Of a stretch of 6,983 bases of DNA, positions 1-5,460 are shown piece after piece. This DNA is from Planctomycetota bacterium (GTDB lineage Bacteria > Planctomycetota > Phycisphaerae > Phycisphaerales > SM1A02): NCBI GenBank assembly GCA_009924765.1, contig RFQW01000084.1, positions 1 to 6,983 of the forward strand, read 5' to 3'. The notes below the pieces were generated by a model, which made no database searches, was not told the origin of the DNA, and saw only the letters and a list, made by a program, of their open reading frames with translations. The first letter of the stretch is position 1. Each line of letters begins with the position of its first letter. The translations under genes were made by a program, and so were the position numbers.

Positions 1-540
1 CTGCGTCGCACCGCTCCGCGCGCCGCTGATCTGATCTCCGCACCGCAGTGGACGCTGCATCGCCTCCGCGACCTGCTGCAGGGCATGCTGCGCGAAGGCC
101 TTCCCGTTCGCGATCTGGAGCGCATCGCCGAGGCGGTGCATGCCGCCGATCCGCGCGACCCGGATGACGCCATGCGCCGAGGCCGTGCCACCGGCGCGCG
201 CGAACTGTGCGAGCGTCTGCTCCGGCAGGCCGGTCATGGCCGACGCTCGCTGGACGCCGTGTGGATCGGCGCCGAAGCACTGGAAGGCGACGCCGCCACG
301 CGTGCCGCCGAGCGCAGCGTGGTGCCGGATGCCGCCATCGCCGAGCGACTGGTTCGAAGTGCCGCGCCCGGCCTTCGCCGCCTGCTTGAGCGTGGCGTGC
401 CGGCGGTGGTGGTGACGCCCGATCGAATGCGCAGCGTGGTCAGTCGCGCGCTGCGTGGCCGCCTTGGTGATGTGGCGGTGCTTGGACAGGGGGAGATTCC
501 CCAGGACTGCGAAGTGAACATGGACGCCGTTGAAGCCTGA
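1..540 (+). CDS. flhA: Flagellar biosynthesis protein FlhA, C-terminal part (5' end outside window)
   Basis: Last 179 residues of FlhA, the inner-membrane export-gate protein of the flagellar type III secretion system. Reading frame 1 is open from the first base to the TGA at 538-540, so the start lies upstream. Only the cytoplasmic C-terminal domain is visible, the part that docks chaperone-substrate complexes in this family. Support comes from the family-typical stretch around residues 21-45 (RLRDLLQG, then LREGLPVRDLERIAEAV), which matches the conserved 'LLREGVPIRDL..ILEAL' segment. Further support comes from VVVTPDRMR near residue 136, in place of the usual 'vLltsp.iRp', and from VLGQGEIPQD near residue 160, in place of 'VLSYNEIp.d', just before the C-terminus. 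No membrane segments are expected in this portion and none are seen. The flhF-like gene starts 19 bases after the stop, so the two are probably one operon. The C-terminal domain is somewhat diverged, but the order of motifs leaves little doubt. Confidence 0.9.
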   Translation: MRRTAPRAADLISAPQWTLHRLRDLLQGMLREGLPVRDLERIAEAVHAADPRDPDDAMRRGRATGARELCERLLRQAGHGRRSLDAVWIGAEALEGDAATRAAERSVVPDAAIAERLVRSAAPGLRRLLERGVPAVVVTPDRMRSVVSRALRGRLGDVAVLGQGEIPQDCEVNMDAVEA

Positions 541-547
541 ACCCGTT

Positions 548-554
548 GAAGGAG
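548..554 (+). promoter_or_regulatory. Ribosome binding site deciding the flhF-like start
   Basis: GAAGGAG lies five bases before the GTG at 560. The frame is also open from a TTG at 530 inside the end of flhA, but that codon has no such site in front of it, so GTG 560 is preferred. This adds translational support for the gene immediately downstream of flhA. Confidence 0.75.
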
Positions 555-559
555 ACACT

Positions 560-1462
560 GTGACCGAACCCACGCGTTGCCTTGGCCGGACCGAACGACA
601 CGCACTGCAGCAGGCGCACGAGCGCTACCCCGGCGGTTTCGAGATCGTGGGGTGGAAGCGCGTCCGCAAGGGCCTTCGCTCCCCGGTCGAGGTGGCCGTG
701 CGCCCGTTCGTGGCCAGCGTGAACCGCGAGCGTGCACGGCTTCGTCTGCTGGCGTGCTGCAGCGGCCTGCAGGCCGAACGGTCTTTGGTGGCCGCGGAGA
801 CCGAGATTGCCGCGTCGTTCGTGCCCAACTTTCACCAACTCTCCATCGACCCGTGTCTGCCGCAGCCCGGCAAGCGCGCGGTGTGGGCCTTTGTTGGCGC
901 GCCAGGCAGCGGCGTCACGCGCGTGGTGTCGGGCCTGGCCTCGCGCCTGCACGGTCGCGATCGCTGCACGGTGGGGCTGATTTCAGCCGGCGATGAATCG
1001 CACGCCGCCGATCTTCGTCCCTTCGCCGACGCGTCGGGTCTGCCGATGCATGTGGCCATGAGCGGCAGTGCGCTCGCCGCTGCAGCCGCAAGCTTGGGCC
1101 ATCGCTCGCTCGTGCTGATCGACTTCCCCGGGGCTGGTCCGCGCGATGGCGATCGTTTGACCGCCCACGCTCGCGCGCTCGAAAGCCTCGCGCCCACCGA
1201 GATTTGTGCCGTGCTGCCAGCGGACGCGGACGAGCACGCGATGCAGCGACAGTTGGAGGTTTTCACGCAGCTTGGCGCCACGCACATCGTGCTGTCGCGC
1301 GTGGATCTTGCCGCGCGACTCGAGCCGGCGCTTCGTGCCATCGTGGCCTCGGGCATTCCGCTTGCATGGGTTGCCCACGGGTCGACCACACTCGGTGATC
1401 TGACGCCTGCAACGCGTGACTGGATCGATCGCGCATCGGGGCAGGTGCTCGCCGCTTCGTGA
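560..1462 (+). CDS. flhF: FlhF-like SRP-family GTPase homologue with degenerate nucleotide-binding motifs
   Basis: 300-residue protein, GTG start with a good ribosome binding site. FlhF is an SRP-type GTPase that controls flagellar position and number at the membrane. Position after flhA and before fliA, plus architecture, point to FlhF. Residues about 8-50 resemble the FlhF N-terminal module (ALQQAHERYPGGFEIV, then RVRKGLRSPVEV, like 'AL..vre.lGpdAvIl..rrvr.gg..vev'). Residues 107-290 follow the G-domain fold: a P-loop at 113-120 (GAPGSGVT), a DxxG-like DFPG at 188-191, a TKxD-like SRVD at 246-249, and the late GIPLAWVAHG segment at 265-274 corresponding to 'GlPi.yltnGq'. The P-loop lysine is valine (V119, codon GTC at 914-916) and the following threonine is arginine. 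The 'DTYR' catalytic loop is replaced by SAGDES around 142-147, and DTAGR by DFPGA. At 300 residues it is shorter than typical FlhF (about 360-450). By sequence it is probably a weak or non-hydrolysing GTPase. Calling it FlhF rests on synteny and fold-level resemblance; another P-loop-derived flagellar protein is possible. Confidence 0.72.
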   Translation: MTEPTRCLGRTERHALQQAHERYPGGFEIVGWKRVRKGLRSPVEVAVRPFVASVNRERARLRLLACCSGLQAERSLVAAETEIAASFVPNFHQLSIDPCLPQPGKRAVWAFVGAPGSGVTRVVSGLASRLHGRDRCTVGLISAGDESHAADLRPFADASGLPMHVAMSGSALAAAAASLGHRSLVLIDFPGAGPRDGDRLTAHARALESLAPTEICAVLPADADEHAMQRQLEVFTQLGATHIVLSRVDLAARLEPALRAIVASGIPLAWVAHGSTTLGDLTPATRDWIDRASGQVLAAS

Positions 1463-1489
1463 ATCTCTCCTGAACGACACACTTCGCAC

Positions 1490-1517
1490 TTGCGCGTTCT
1501 CGGTCAGTCGTTAGACT
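1490..1517 (+). promoter_or_regulatory. Putative sigma-70-type promoter for fliA
   Basis: TTGCGC at 1490-1495 and TAGACT at 1512-1517 are separated by 16 bases, in the gap between flhF and fliA. The -10 box keeps the T, A and final T that matter most. The predicted start of transcription is about 1523-1526, exactly at the foot of the first hairpin. This would let fliA be transcribed independently of the flhA-flhF operon. Match quality is moderate; no transcript data are available. Confidence 0.45.
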
Positions 1518-1521
1518 GCCC

Positions 1522-1558
1522 CCATCAAGCGCGCCAAGGATTCGGCGCGACTTGATGG
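1522..1558 (+). promoter_or_regulatory. Long hairpin 1 in the fliA leader
   Basis: CCATCAAGCGCGCC (1522-1535) pairs with GGCGCG-A-CTTGATGG (1544-1558): 14 base pairs with a single bulged A at 1550 and an eight-base loop, AAGGATTC. It is not followed by a T-tract, so it is not a classical intrinsic terminator. It would sit at the very 5' end of a transcript from the promoter at 1490-1517. Possible roles are mRNA protection, a regulator-binding site or a leader RNA element; the sequence does not decide. Confidence 0.7.
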
Positions 1559-1574
1559 CGAGCATGATGCTCGC
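1558..1574 (+). promoter_or_regulatory. Hairpin/palindrome 2 in the fliA leader
   Basis: GCGAGCAT (1558-1565) and ATGCTCGC (1567-1574) form a perfect eight-base inverted repeat around one central G. It directly abuts hairpin 1, sharing base 1558. With a one-base centre it cannot close fully as RNA (the inner pairs would open), so it is equally plausible as a dimeric protein-binding operator on DNA. Confidence 0.6.
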
Positions 1575-1585
1575 TGATCGTGGGA

Positions 1586-1604
1586 AAGGCGACGCCGTCG
1601 CCTT
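1586..1604 (+). promoter_or_regulatory. Hairpin 3 in the fliA leader
   Basis: AAGGCGAC (1586-1593) and GTCGCCTT (1597-1604) form a perfect eight-base-pair stem with a three-base loop (GCC). It ends 19 bases before the fliA ribosome binding site and has no T-tract after it. It is the third inverted repeat in 83 bases of non-coding leader. Confidence 0.6.
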
Positions 1605-1623
1605 CGTTCGTAGGACGTTGGTC

Positions 1624-1629
1624 AAGGAG
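1624..1629 (+). promoter_or_regulatory. fliA ribosome binding site
   Basis: AAGGAG seven bases before ATG 1637 fixes the fliA start. The frame stays open back to a GTG at 1580, but that codon lies just before hairpin 3 and would add 19 residues of no recognisable kind. Confidence 0.75.
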
Positions 1630-1636
1630 CGACCGC

Positions 1637-2566
1637 ATGTCCAAGACAAGTGCCACGCCACGCACCGGTGCACGGAACAGCACCGCCACTGCGCAGGCCA
1701 ACACCGCCAAATCACCCGCACGCAAAGCTGCCGCAGCCTCGTCGCGTCGTCGCGTCGCCGCCAAGCCATCGCCCGAAACGATGCCCCTCGACACGCCGGA
1801 GGCCATCGACGCCGCCTGGCGCTGCTACGGCGCGCTTCCAGCGGAGAGCGTTTCCAAGCAGGCGCTGCGCAACCGCCTCATCGAGCGCTACCTCGATGTG
1901 GTGCGTTTCACCGCGGAAAGACTGCACAAGCGCCTTCCCAGCGAGGTCGACGTGGAGGACCTCATGAGCGCCGGCCTGTTCGGCCTCATGGACGCCATCG
2001 ACGCCTTCGACCCGGATCGTGGCGTGAAGTTCGAGACCTACTGCGCCCAGCGCATCCGCGGCGCCATCTTCGATGAACTCCGGGCCATGGACTGGGTGCC
2101 GCGCCTGGTGCGCAGCCGCACCGCCAAGGTGGAGCGCGTGCGCAAGACCATCGAGATGGAGGAGGGCCACAAGCCCACCGACGCCGAGGTGGCCAAGCGA
2201 CTCAATGTGGCGCCCGACGAGTTCGAGAAGCTTTCGCGTGACAGCCGCCCCGTGAGCGTGGTGAGCATGCACCGCAAGTGGAACGACAACGACGCGGGCA
2301 AGGAGAACCGCGAGGTGGACGTGATCGAGGACGCGCGGCAGGACCGCCCGCTCGATCGTCTGCATCGCAACGACGTGCAGGCGCTGCTCACCAAGGGCCT
2401 CAGTCGCGCCGAGCGACTCATCCTCATCCTCTACTACTACGAGGAGATGACGATGAAGGAGATCGGGCTCACGCTCGACCTGTCGGAGAGCCGCGTGAGC
2501 CAGATGCACAGCAGCATCATCATGCGCCTGAAGGCGCAGATGAAGCACCGCGTCAAGGAGCTGTAG
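1637..2566 (+). CDS. fliA: RNA polymerase sigma factor for flagellar operons (FliA/WhiG family, sigma-28)
   Basis: 309-residue group 3 sigma factor that directs RNA polymerase to late flagellar and chemotaxis promoters. Sigma region 2 spans about residues 78-160 and carries the hallmark stretches DLMSAGLFGLMDAIDAFDP (108-126), FETYCAQRIRGAIFDELR (132-149) and DWVPRLVR (152-159). Region 3 spans about 163-205 (ERVRKTIEMEEGHKPTDAEV). Region 4 spans about 245-305, with SRAERLILILYYYEEMTMKEIG and the helix-turn-helix SESRVSQMHS (283-292). Compared with the roughly 240-residue enteric FliA it has about 70 extra N-terminal residues; the first 47 are low-complexity Ala, Ser, Thr, Lys and Arg, likely disordered. 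The stop is TAG, followed by a strong terminator. In many bacteria FliA is held by the anti-sigma FlgM; flgM is not in this window. Family assignment is secure; the promoter set is inferred. Confidence 0.95.
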   Translation: MSKTSATPRTGARNSTATAQANTAKSPARKAAAASSRRRVAAKPSPETMPLDTPEAIDAAWRCYGALPAESVSKQALRNRLIERYLDVVRFTAERLHKRLPSEVDVEDLMSAGLFGLMDAIDAFDPDRGVKFETYCAQRIRGAIFDELRAMDWVPRLVRSRTAKVERVRKTIEMEEGHKPTDAEVAKRLNVAPDEFEKLSRDSRPVSVVSMHRKWNDNDAGKENREVDVIEDARQDRPLDRLHRNDVQALLTKGLSRAERLILILYYYEEMTMKEIGLTLDLSESRVSQMHSSIIMRLKAQMKHRVKEL

Positions 2567-2633
2567 TTCGAGGAGTGACGGAAAGGGGCGCAGCGGCTCC
2601 GCTCCGGAGCGCCGCCGTTGCAGCCGGTTTCAT

Positions 2634-2677
2634 GCCGTCCCGCGCGCGTCCGATCCGCGCGGGACGGCTGTGTTTTT
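2634..2677 (+). terminator. Rho-independent terminator after fliA
   Basis: GCCGTCCCGCGCG (2634-2646) pairs with CGCGCGGGACGGC (2656-2668), 13 perfect G+C-rich pairs with a nine-base loop, followed by TGTGTTTTT. It lies 67 bases after the fliA stop and ends before the convergent scoB stop at 2693. The T-tract is only on the plus-strand side, so it serves the flagellar operon rather than scoB. The rest of 2567-2692 holds a short palindrome (GCTCCGGAGC, 2601-2610) and nothing else recognised. Confidence 0.9.
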
Positions 2678-2692
2678 GGCTCCCGTCCTCGA

Positions 2693-3355
2693 TCAGAGCG
2701 CGACCGGCTTCACGTCGCGATCGGTCAGGATCTCGGCCGGCGTCTTCGCCTTGACCTCATCCACCGTCACGCCCGGCGCCACTTCCAGCAGGCGGAAGCG
2801 GCTCTTTGCGCGGTCGAATTCCATCACGCACAGGTCGGTGATCAGCATGTCCACGCACGCCACGCCGGTCAGCGGCAGGGTGCATGCAGGCAGCACCTTG
2901 GGCTCGCCCTTCTTGTTGCAGTGCTCCATCACGATCACGCGGCGCTTCACGCCGGCGACCAGATCCATGGCGCCGCCCATGCCCTTCACCAGCTTGCCGG
3001 GAATCATCCAGTTCGCCAGGTCACCCGTCTGGCTCACCTCCATCGCGCCCAGGATGGCCAGGTCGATGTGGCCGCCGCGGATCATGCCGAAGCTGTCGGC
3101 GCTGCTGAAGAAGCTGTGCCCGGGCACGCCGGTCACCGTCTGCTTGCCGGCGTTGATCAGATCCGCGTCCACCGCGTCCTCGGTCGGGAACGGGCCCATG
3201 CCCAGCAGGCCGTTCTCGCTCTGCAGCCACACCGTCATGCCGGCTGGCACATGGTTGGCAACCAGCGTGGGAATGCCGATGCCCAGGTTCACGTAGAAAC
3301 CGTCGCGGAGTTCCTTCGATGCGCGGATGGCCAGCTGGTCTCGGTTCAGGGGCAT
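2693..3355 (-). CDS. scoB: 3-oxoacid CoA-transferase subunit B
   Basis: 220-residue beta subunit of a family I CoA-transferase (ScoB/AtoA/PcaJ type). With an alpha subunit it moves CoA from succinyl-CoA or acetyl-CoA to acetoacetate or a related 3-oxoacid in the cytoplasm. Seen in the sequence: the N-terminal YVNLGIGIPTLV (21-32), the active-site segment SENGLLGMGP (46-55) with the catalytic glutamate E47, GMIRGGHIDLAILGAMEV (90-107), and the glycine-rich KGMGGAMDLV (124-133), all in family order. Length is usual for a stand-alone beta subunit. The start ATG at 3355 is chosen because the domain begins right there; the frame runs on upstream through the antisense of the neighbouring dehydrogenase, which is not coding. 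No Shine-Dalgarno is present. The alpha subunit, normally the gene directly in front, is absent: that place is taken by the divergent dehydrogenase. The true acid substrate cannot be told from sequence; ScoB is the closest fit. Confidence 0.92.
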   Translation of the reverse strand: MPLNRDQLAIRASKELRDGFYVNLGIGIPTLVANHVPAGMTVWLQSENGLLGMGPFPTEDAVDADLINAGKQTVTGVPGHSFFSSADSFGMIRGGHIDLAILGAMEVSQTGDLANWMIPGKLVKGMGGAMDLVAGVKRRVIVMEHCNKKGEPKVLPACTLPLTGVACVDMLITDLCVMEFDRAKSRFRLLEVAPGVTVDEVKAKTPAEILTDRDVKPVAL

Positions 3356-3361
3356 GGCGCG

Positions 3362-3390
3362 TTTGTACGGCACGGCCGCCGCGGGGGCAA
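3362..3390 (-). promoter_or_regulatory. Putative promoter of scoB, predicting a leaderless mRNA
   Basis: On the minus strand TTGCCC (3390-3385) and TACAAA (3367-3362) stand 17 bases apart, each matching four of six consensus bases. The -10 box ends six bases before the scoB ATG at 3355, so transcription should start at or next to the A of the start codon, consistent with the lack of a ribosome binding site. Confidence 0.55.
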
Positions 3391-3406
3391 GCGGGGGGCG
3401 GGCGGC

Positions 3407-3412
3407 TAATCT
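3407..3412 (+). promoter_or_regulatory. Putative -10 box of the ALDH7 gene, predicting a leaderless mRNA
   Basis: TAATCT ends nine bases before ATG 3422, with no Shine-Dalgarno between. It keeps the key first T, A and last T of the -10 consensus. A matching -35 box is not visible in the G-rich stretch upstream, so an activator or an extended element may be needed. The minus-strand scoB promoter lies at 3362-3390 in the same 66-base gap. Confidence 0.4.
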
Positions 3413-3421
3413 TGCGGCCCT

Positions 3422-4981
3422 ATGGCAAAGCTCTCCAAGTTGCTCGAACGCCTCCGCATCGACGATGACGCCCGCCTGGTCGACCCCGAGAAGGCCGGCA
3501 CCGACTGCGTGATCAGCGACAACCCCAGCACGGGCGAGCCCCTGATGGCGGTGCGTCTGGACCGCGCGGACGACCTGGAGAAGACCGTGCAGCGCTGCAC
3601 CGCGGTGCAGAAGGAGTGGCGCGTGCTGCCCGCTCCCGTGCGCGGCGAGATCGTGCGCCGCATCGGCGAGGCGTTCCGCGAGGCCAAGGACGACCTGGGC
3701 GAGCTGGTGTCGCTCGAGGCCGGCAAGATCCGTGCCGAGGGTCTGGGAGAGATCCAGGAGTGCATCGACATCGCCGACTTCTCCGTGGGCCTGTCGCGGC
3801 AGCTCTGCGGCAGCACCATGCACAGCGAGCGTCCCAACCACCGCATGTACGAGCAGTGGCACCCACTCGGAACCATCGGCTGCATCACGGCCTTCAACTT
3901 CCCCGCCGCGGTGTGGGCGTGGAACGCCATGCTGGCCGCGGTGTGCGGCAACGTCACGCTGTGGAAGCCCAGCCTCATGACGCCGCTGGTGGCCGTCGCC
4001 TGCAACAAGGTGGCCGCACGCGTGATGAAGAAGCAGGATCTGTTCAAGCCATCTTCCGGTGATCCGCGCGACGTGTTCAGCCTGATCATCGGCGCCGACA
4101 ACGAGGTGGCCGAGCGCATGGTGGCCGACCGTCGCCTGCCGCTGATCAGCGCCACGGGCAGCTGCCGCATGGGTCGCCGCGTGGGCCAGGTGGTGGCGGG
4201 TCGTCTGGGCCGCGCGCTGCTGGAACTGGGCGGCAACAACGCCATCATCGTCATGCCCGACGCCGACATGAAGCTGGTCGAGCGCGCGGTGCTGTTCGGT
4301 GCCGTGGGCACCGCCGGCCAGCGCTGCACCACCACGCGTCGCCTCATCGTGCACGAATCCGTGGCCGATCGCCTGGTCGAGCGCCTGGTCAAGCTCTACG
4401 GCAACATCACCATTGGCGATCCACTTGAAGAGGGCACACTCATGGGTCCGCTCGTGAACGCCCGCGGCGTGCAGGACATGCGCGCGGCCATCGAGCGCGC
4501 CGAGCAGGAAGGCTGCAAGGTGCTCTGTGGCGGCGTGGCAGGCATCGAGCGCATGAAGAAGAAGCCCGGCCACTTCGTCGAGCCCACCATCATCCGCGTG
4601 CCGCTTGGCAAGGTGCCGGCGATCTGCTGCGAGGAGACCTTCGCGCCCATTCTCTACGTGTTCACCGTGAAGGATCTCGATGAGGCGCTTGCATTGCAGA
4701 ACGGCGTGGATCAGGGGCTTTCCAGCGCCATCTTCACCGACAGCGTGCGCAGCGCCGAGCGCTTCCTGGGCCATGCGGGCAGCGACTGCGGCATCGCCAA
4801 CGTGAACCTGGGCACCAGCGGCGCCGAGATCGGTGGCGCATTCGGTGGCGAGAAGGACACGGGTGGTGGCCGCGAGTCGGGCAGCGACAGCTGGAAGCAG
4901 TACATGCGCCGCCAGACCTGCACCATCAACTGGGGCAACAGCCTGCCGCTGGCGCAGGGCATCAAGTTCGGCGAAGACTGA
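3422..4981 (+). CDS. amaB: ALDH7-family aldehyde dehydrogenase (alpha-aminoadipic semialdehyde dehydrogenase-like)
   Basis: 519-residue NAD(P)+-dependent aldehyde dehydrogenase, the bacterial relative of antiquitin/ALDH7A1. Family members oxidise L-2-aminoadipate 6-semialdehyde (in equilibrium with piperideine-6-carboxylate) to L-2-aminoadipate in lysine catabolism; some also act on betaine or lipid aldehydes. Catalytic residues are intact: N159 in TAFNFP, K182 in WKPS, E268 in LLELGGNN, C302 in GTAGQRCTTTRR, and E404/E405 in EETFAPI. The C-terminal signature of ALDH7, SGAEIGGAFGGEKDTGGGRE then SGSDSWKQYMRR and LPLAQGIKF, is almost unchanged. R301 next to the cysteine and E113 in the GEIQECID helix sit where ALDH7A1 binds the amino-acid end of its substrate, supporting aminoadipate semialdehyde specificity. 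Length is typical and there is no signal peptide. ATG 3422 fits the usual N-terminus but has no ribosome binding site. Its stop abuts that of the convergent small gene. The symbol is the Pseudomonas name; the reaction is inferred from family membership. Confidence 0.93.
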   Translation: MAKLSKLLERLRIDDDARLVDPEKAGTDCVISDNPSTGEPLMAVRLDRADDLEKTVQRCTAVQKEWRVLPAPVRGEIVRRIGEAFREAKDDLGELVSLEAGKIRAEGLGEIQECIDIADFSVGLSRQLCGSTMHSERPNHRMYEQWHPLGTIGCITAFNFPAAVWAWNAMLAAVCGNVTLWKPSLMTPLVAVACNKVAARVMKKQDLFKPSSGDPRDVFSLIIGADNEVAERMVADRRLPLISATGSCRMGRRVGQVVAGRLGRALLELGGNNAIIVMPDADMKLVERAVLFGAVGTAGQRCTTTRRLIVHESVADRLVERLVKLYGNITIGDPLEEGTLMGPLVNARGVQDMRAAIERAEQEGCKVLCGGVAGIERMKKKPGHFVEPTIIRVPLGKVPAICCEETFAPILYVFTVKDLDEALALQNGVDQGLSSAIFTDSVRSAERFLGHAGSDCGIANVNLGTSGAEIGGAFGGEKDTGGGRESGSDSWKQYMRRQTCTINWGNSLPLAQGIKFGED

Positions 4982-5425
4982 TCAGTTGCCCGCGGTGGGC
5001 AATGCGCGATTGGTCGGCTCGGCCGGCAGTGCCGTCACGATCGGAGCCGCATCCGCGCGGCTGAAGGTGACCATCTGCCAGTTCTTGCCCGCGGATGCTT
5101 CCGAAGCCACGGCCAGGCGCAGGCCATCCTTGTCGGCCACGGGACCGATCAGGTCGCGCCACACGCCGGTTTCGCTCACGGGGTGCACGATCCATGGTTC
5201 CTCACCCCGACGGCTCAGCAGGCGCCACCGCACGCGGTCCGGTCGCTGGCCGTTGCCGATCACCTGCACGGCCCACTCGCGGCCATCCCAGTCAACGGCC
5301 GGGAAATTCACGCGGTGGCTGCCGAACAGCGTGCCACCCACCGCCCAGGCAAGGGCCGCCGCCAGCACGACGAAGATCGCCGCCTTGATCAGCAGGTTCC
5401 GCAGCGCGAGTGTGGCCTGACCCAT
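4982..5425 (-). CDS. Membrane-anchored hypothetical protein
   Basis: 147 residues, not recognised. One hydrophobic segment at about 11-34 (LLIKAAIFVVLAAALAWAVG and on), preceded by an Arg at residue 9, predicts an N-terminal membrane anchor with the rest outside the cytoplasm. There is no lipobox cysteine. The outer part (about 37-147) is rich in Trp, Val and Asp with alternating patterns (WAVQVIGNGQ, DRVRWRLLSRRGEEPWIVHP, WQMVTFSRADAAPIV) that suggest a small beta-rich domain. The last 18 residues are Ala/Pro-rich. It follows uppP by 35 bases on the same strand and may be read from the ilvC-uppP operon, from its own promoter, or both. Its TGA directly abuts the TGA of the convergent dehydrogenase. 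That the frame is a real gene is supported by the membrane segment, the tight packing and the start next to a -10-like box. Function cannot be named. Confidence 0.72.
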   Translation of the reverse strand: MGQATLALRNLLIKAAIFVVLAAALAWAVGGTLFGSHRVNFPAVDWDGREWAVQVIGNGQRPDRVRWRLLSRRGEEPWIVHPVSETGVWRDLIGPVADKDGLRLAVASEASAGKNWQMVTFSRADAAPIVTALPAEPTNRALPTAGN

Positions 5426-5433
5426 GGCGCAGG

Positions 5434-5439
5434 ATCGTA
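5434..5439 (-). promoter_or_regulatory. Putative -10 box of the small membrane protein gene
   Basis: TACGAT on the minus strand (four of six consensus bases) ends eight bases before the ATG at 5425; there is no Shine-Dalgarno. A weak -35 candidate, CTGAAA (5464-5459), overlaps the uppP stop with a 19-base spacer. The arrangement again predicts a 5' leader of about zero to two bases. Confidence 0.35.
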
Positions 5440-5460
5440 CCCGCGCCGCCGCCGCGAGTT

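Noticed and set aside
530..559. TTG 530 as an earlier start for the flhF-like gene
   Set aside because: It lies inside the end of flhA without a Shine-Dalgarno; GTG 560 has GAAGGAG five bases ahead.
1522..1604. Leader hairpins as intrinsic terminators of flhF
   Set aside because: None is followed by a run of T; each is followed by mixed GC-rich sequence.
1580..1636. GTG 1580 as an earlier start of fliA
   Set aside because: The start would lie just before hairpin 3, and ATG 1637 has a well-spaced AAGGAG.
1712..2548. Minus-strand open frame of 278 codons opposite fliA
   Set aside because: It lies inside the fliA coding region, gives a His/Leu/Val-rich product without recognisable domains, and no ribosome binding site was found.
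2587..2615. Palindromic GC-rich stretch between fliA and its terminator
   Set aside because: The core (GCTCCGGAGC) is a loop-less palindrome in very GC-rich sequence; it adds little beyond the clear terminator at 2634-2677.
3356..4774. Long minus-strand open stretch in frame with scoB, opposite the ALDH7 gene
   Set aside because: It is the antisense of a strongly conserved dehydrogenase; its translation is His/Ala/Leu-rich with no family motif, and the CoA-transferase domain begins exactly at ATG 3355. Open antisense frames are common at this base composition.
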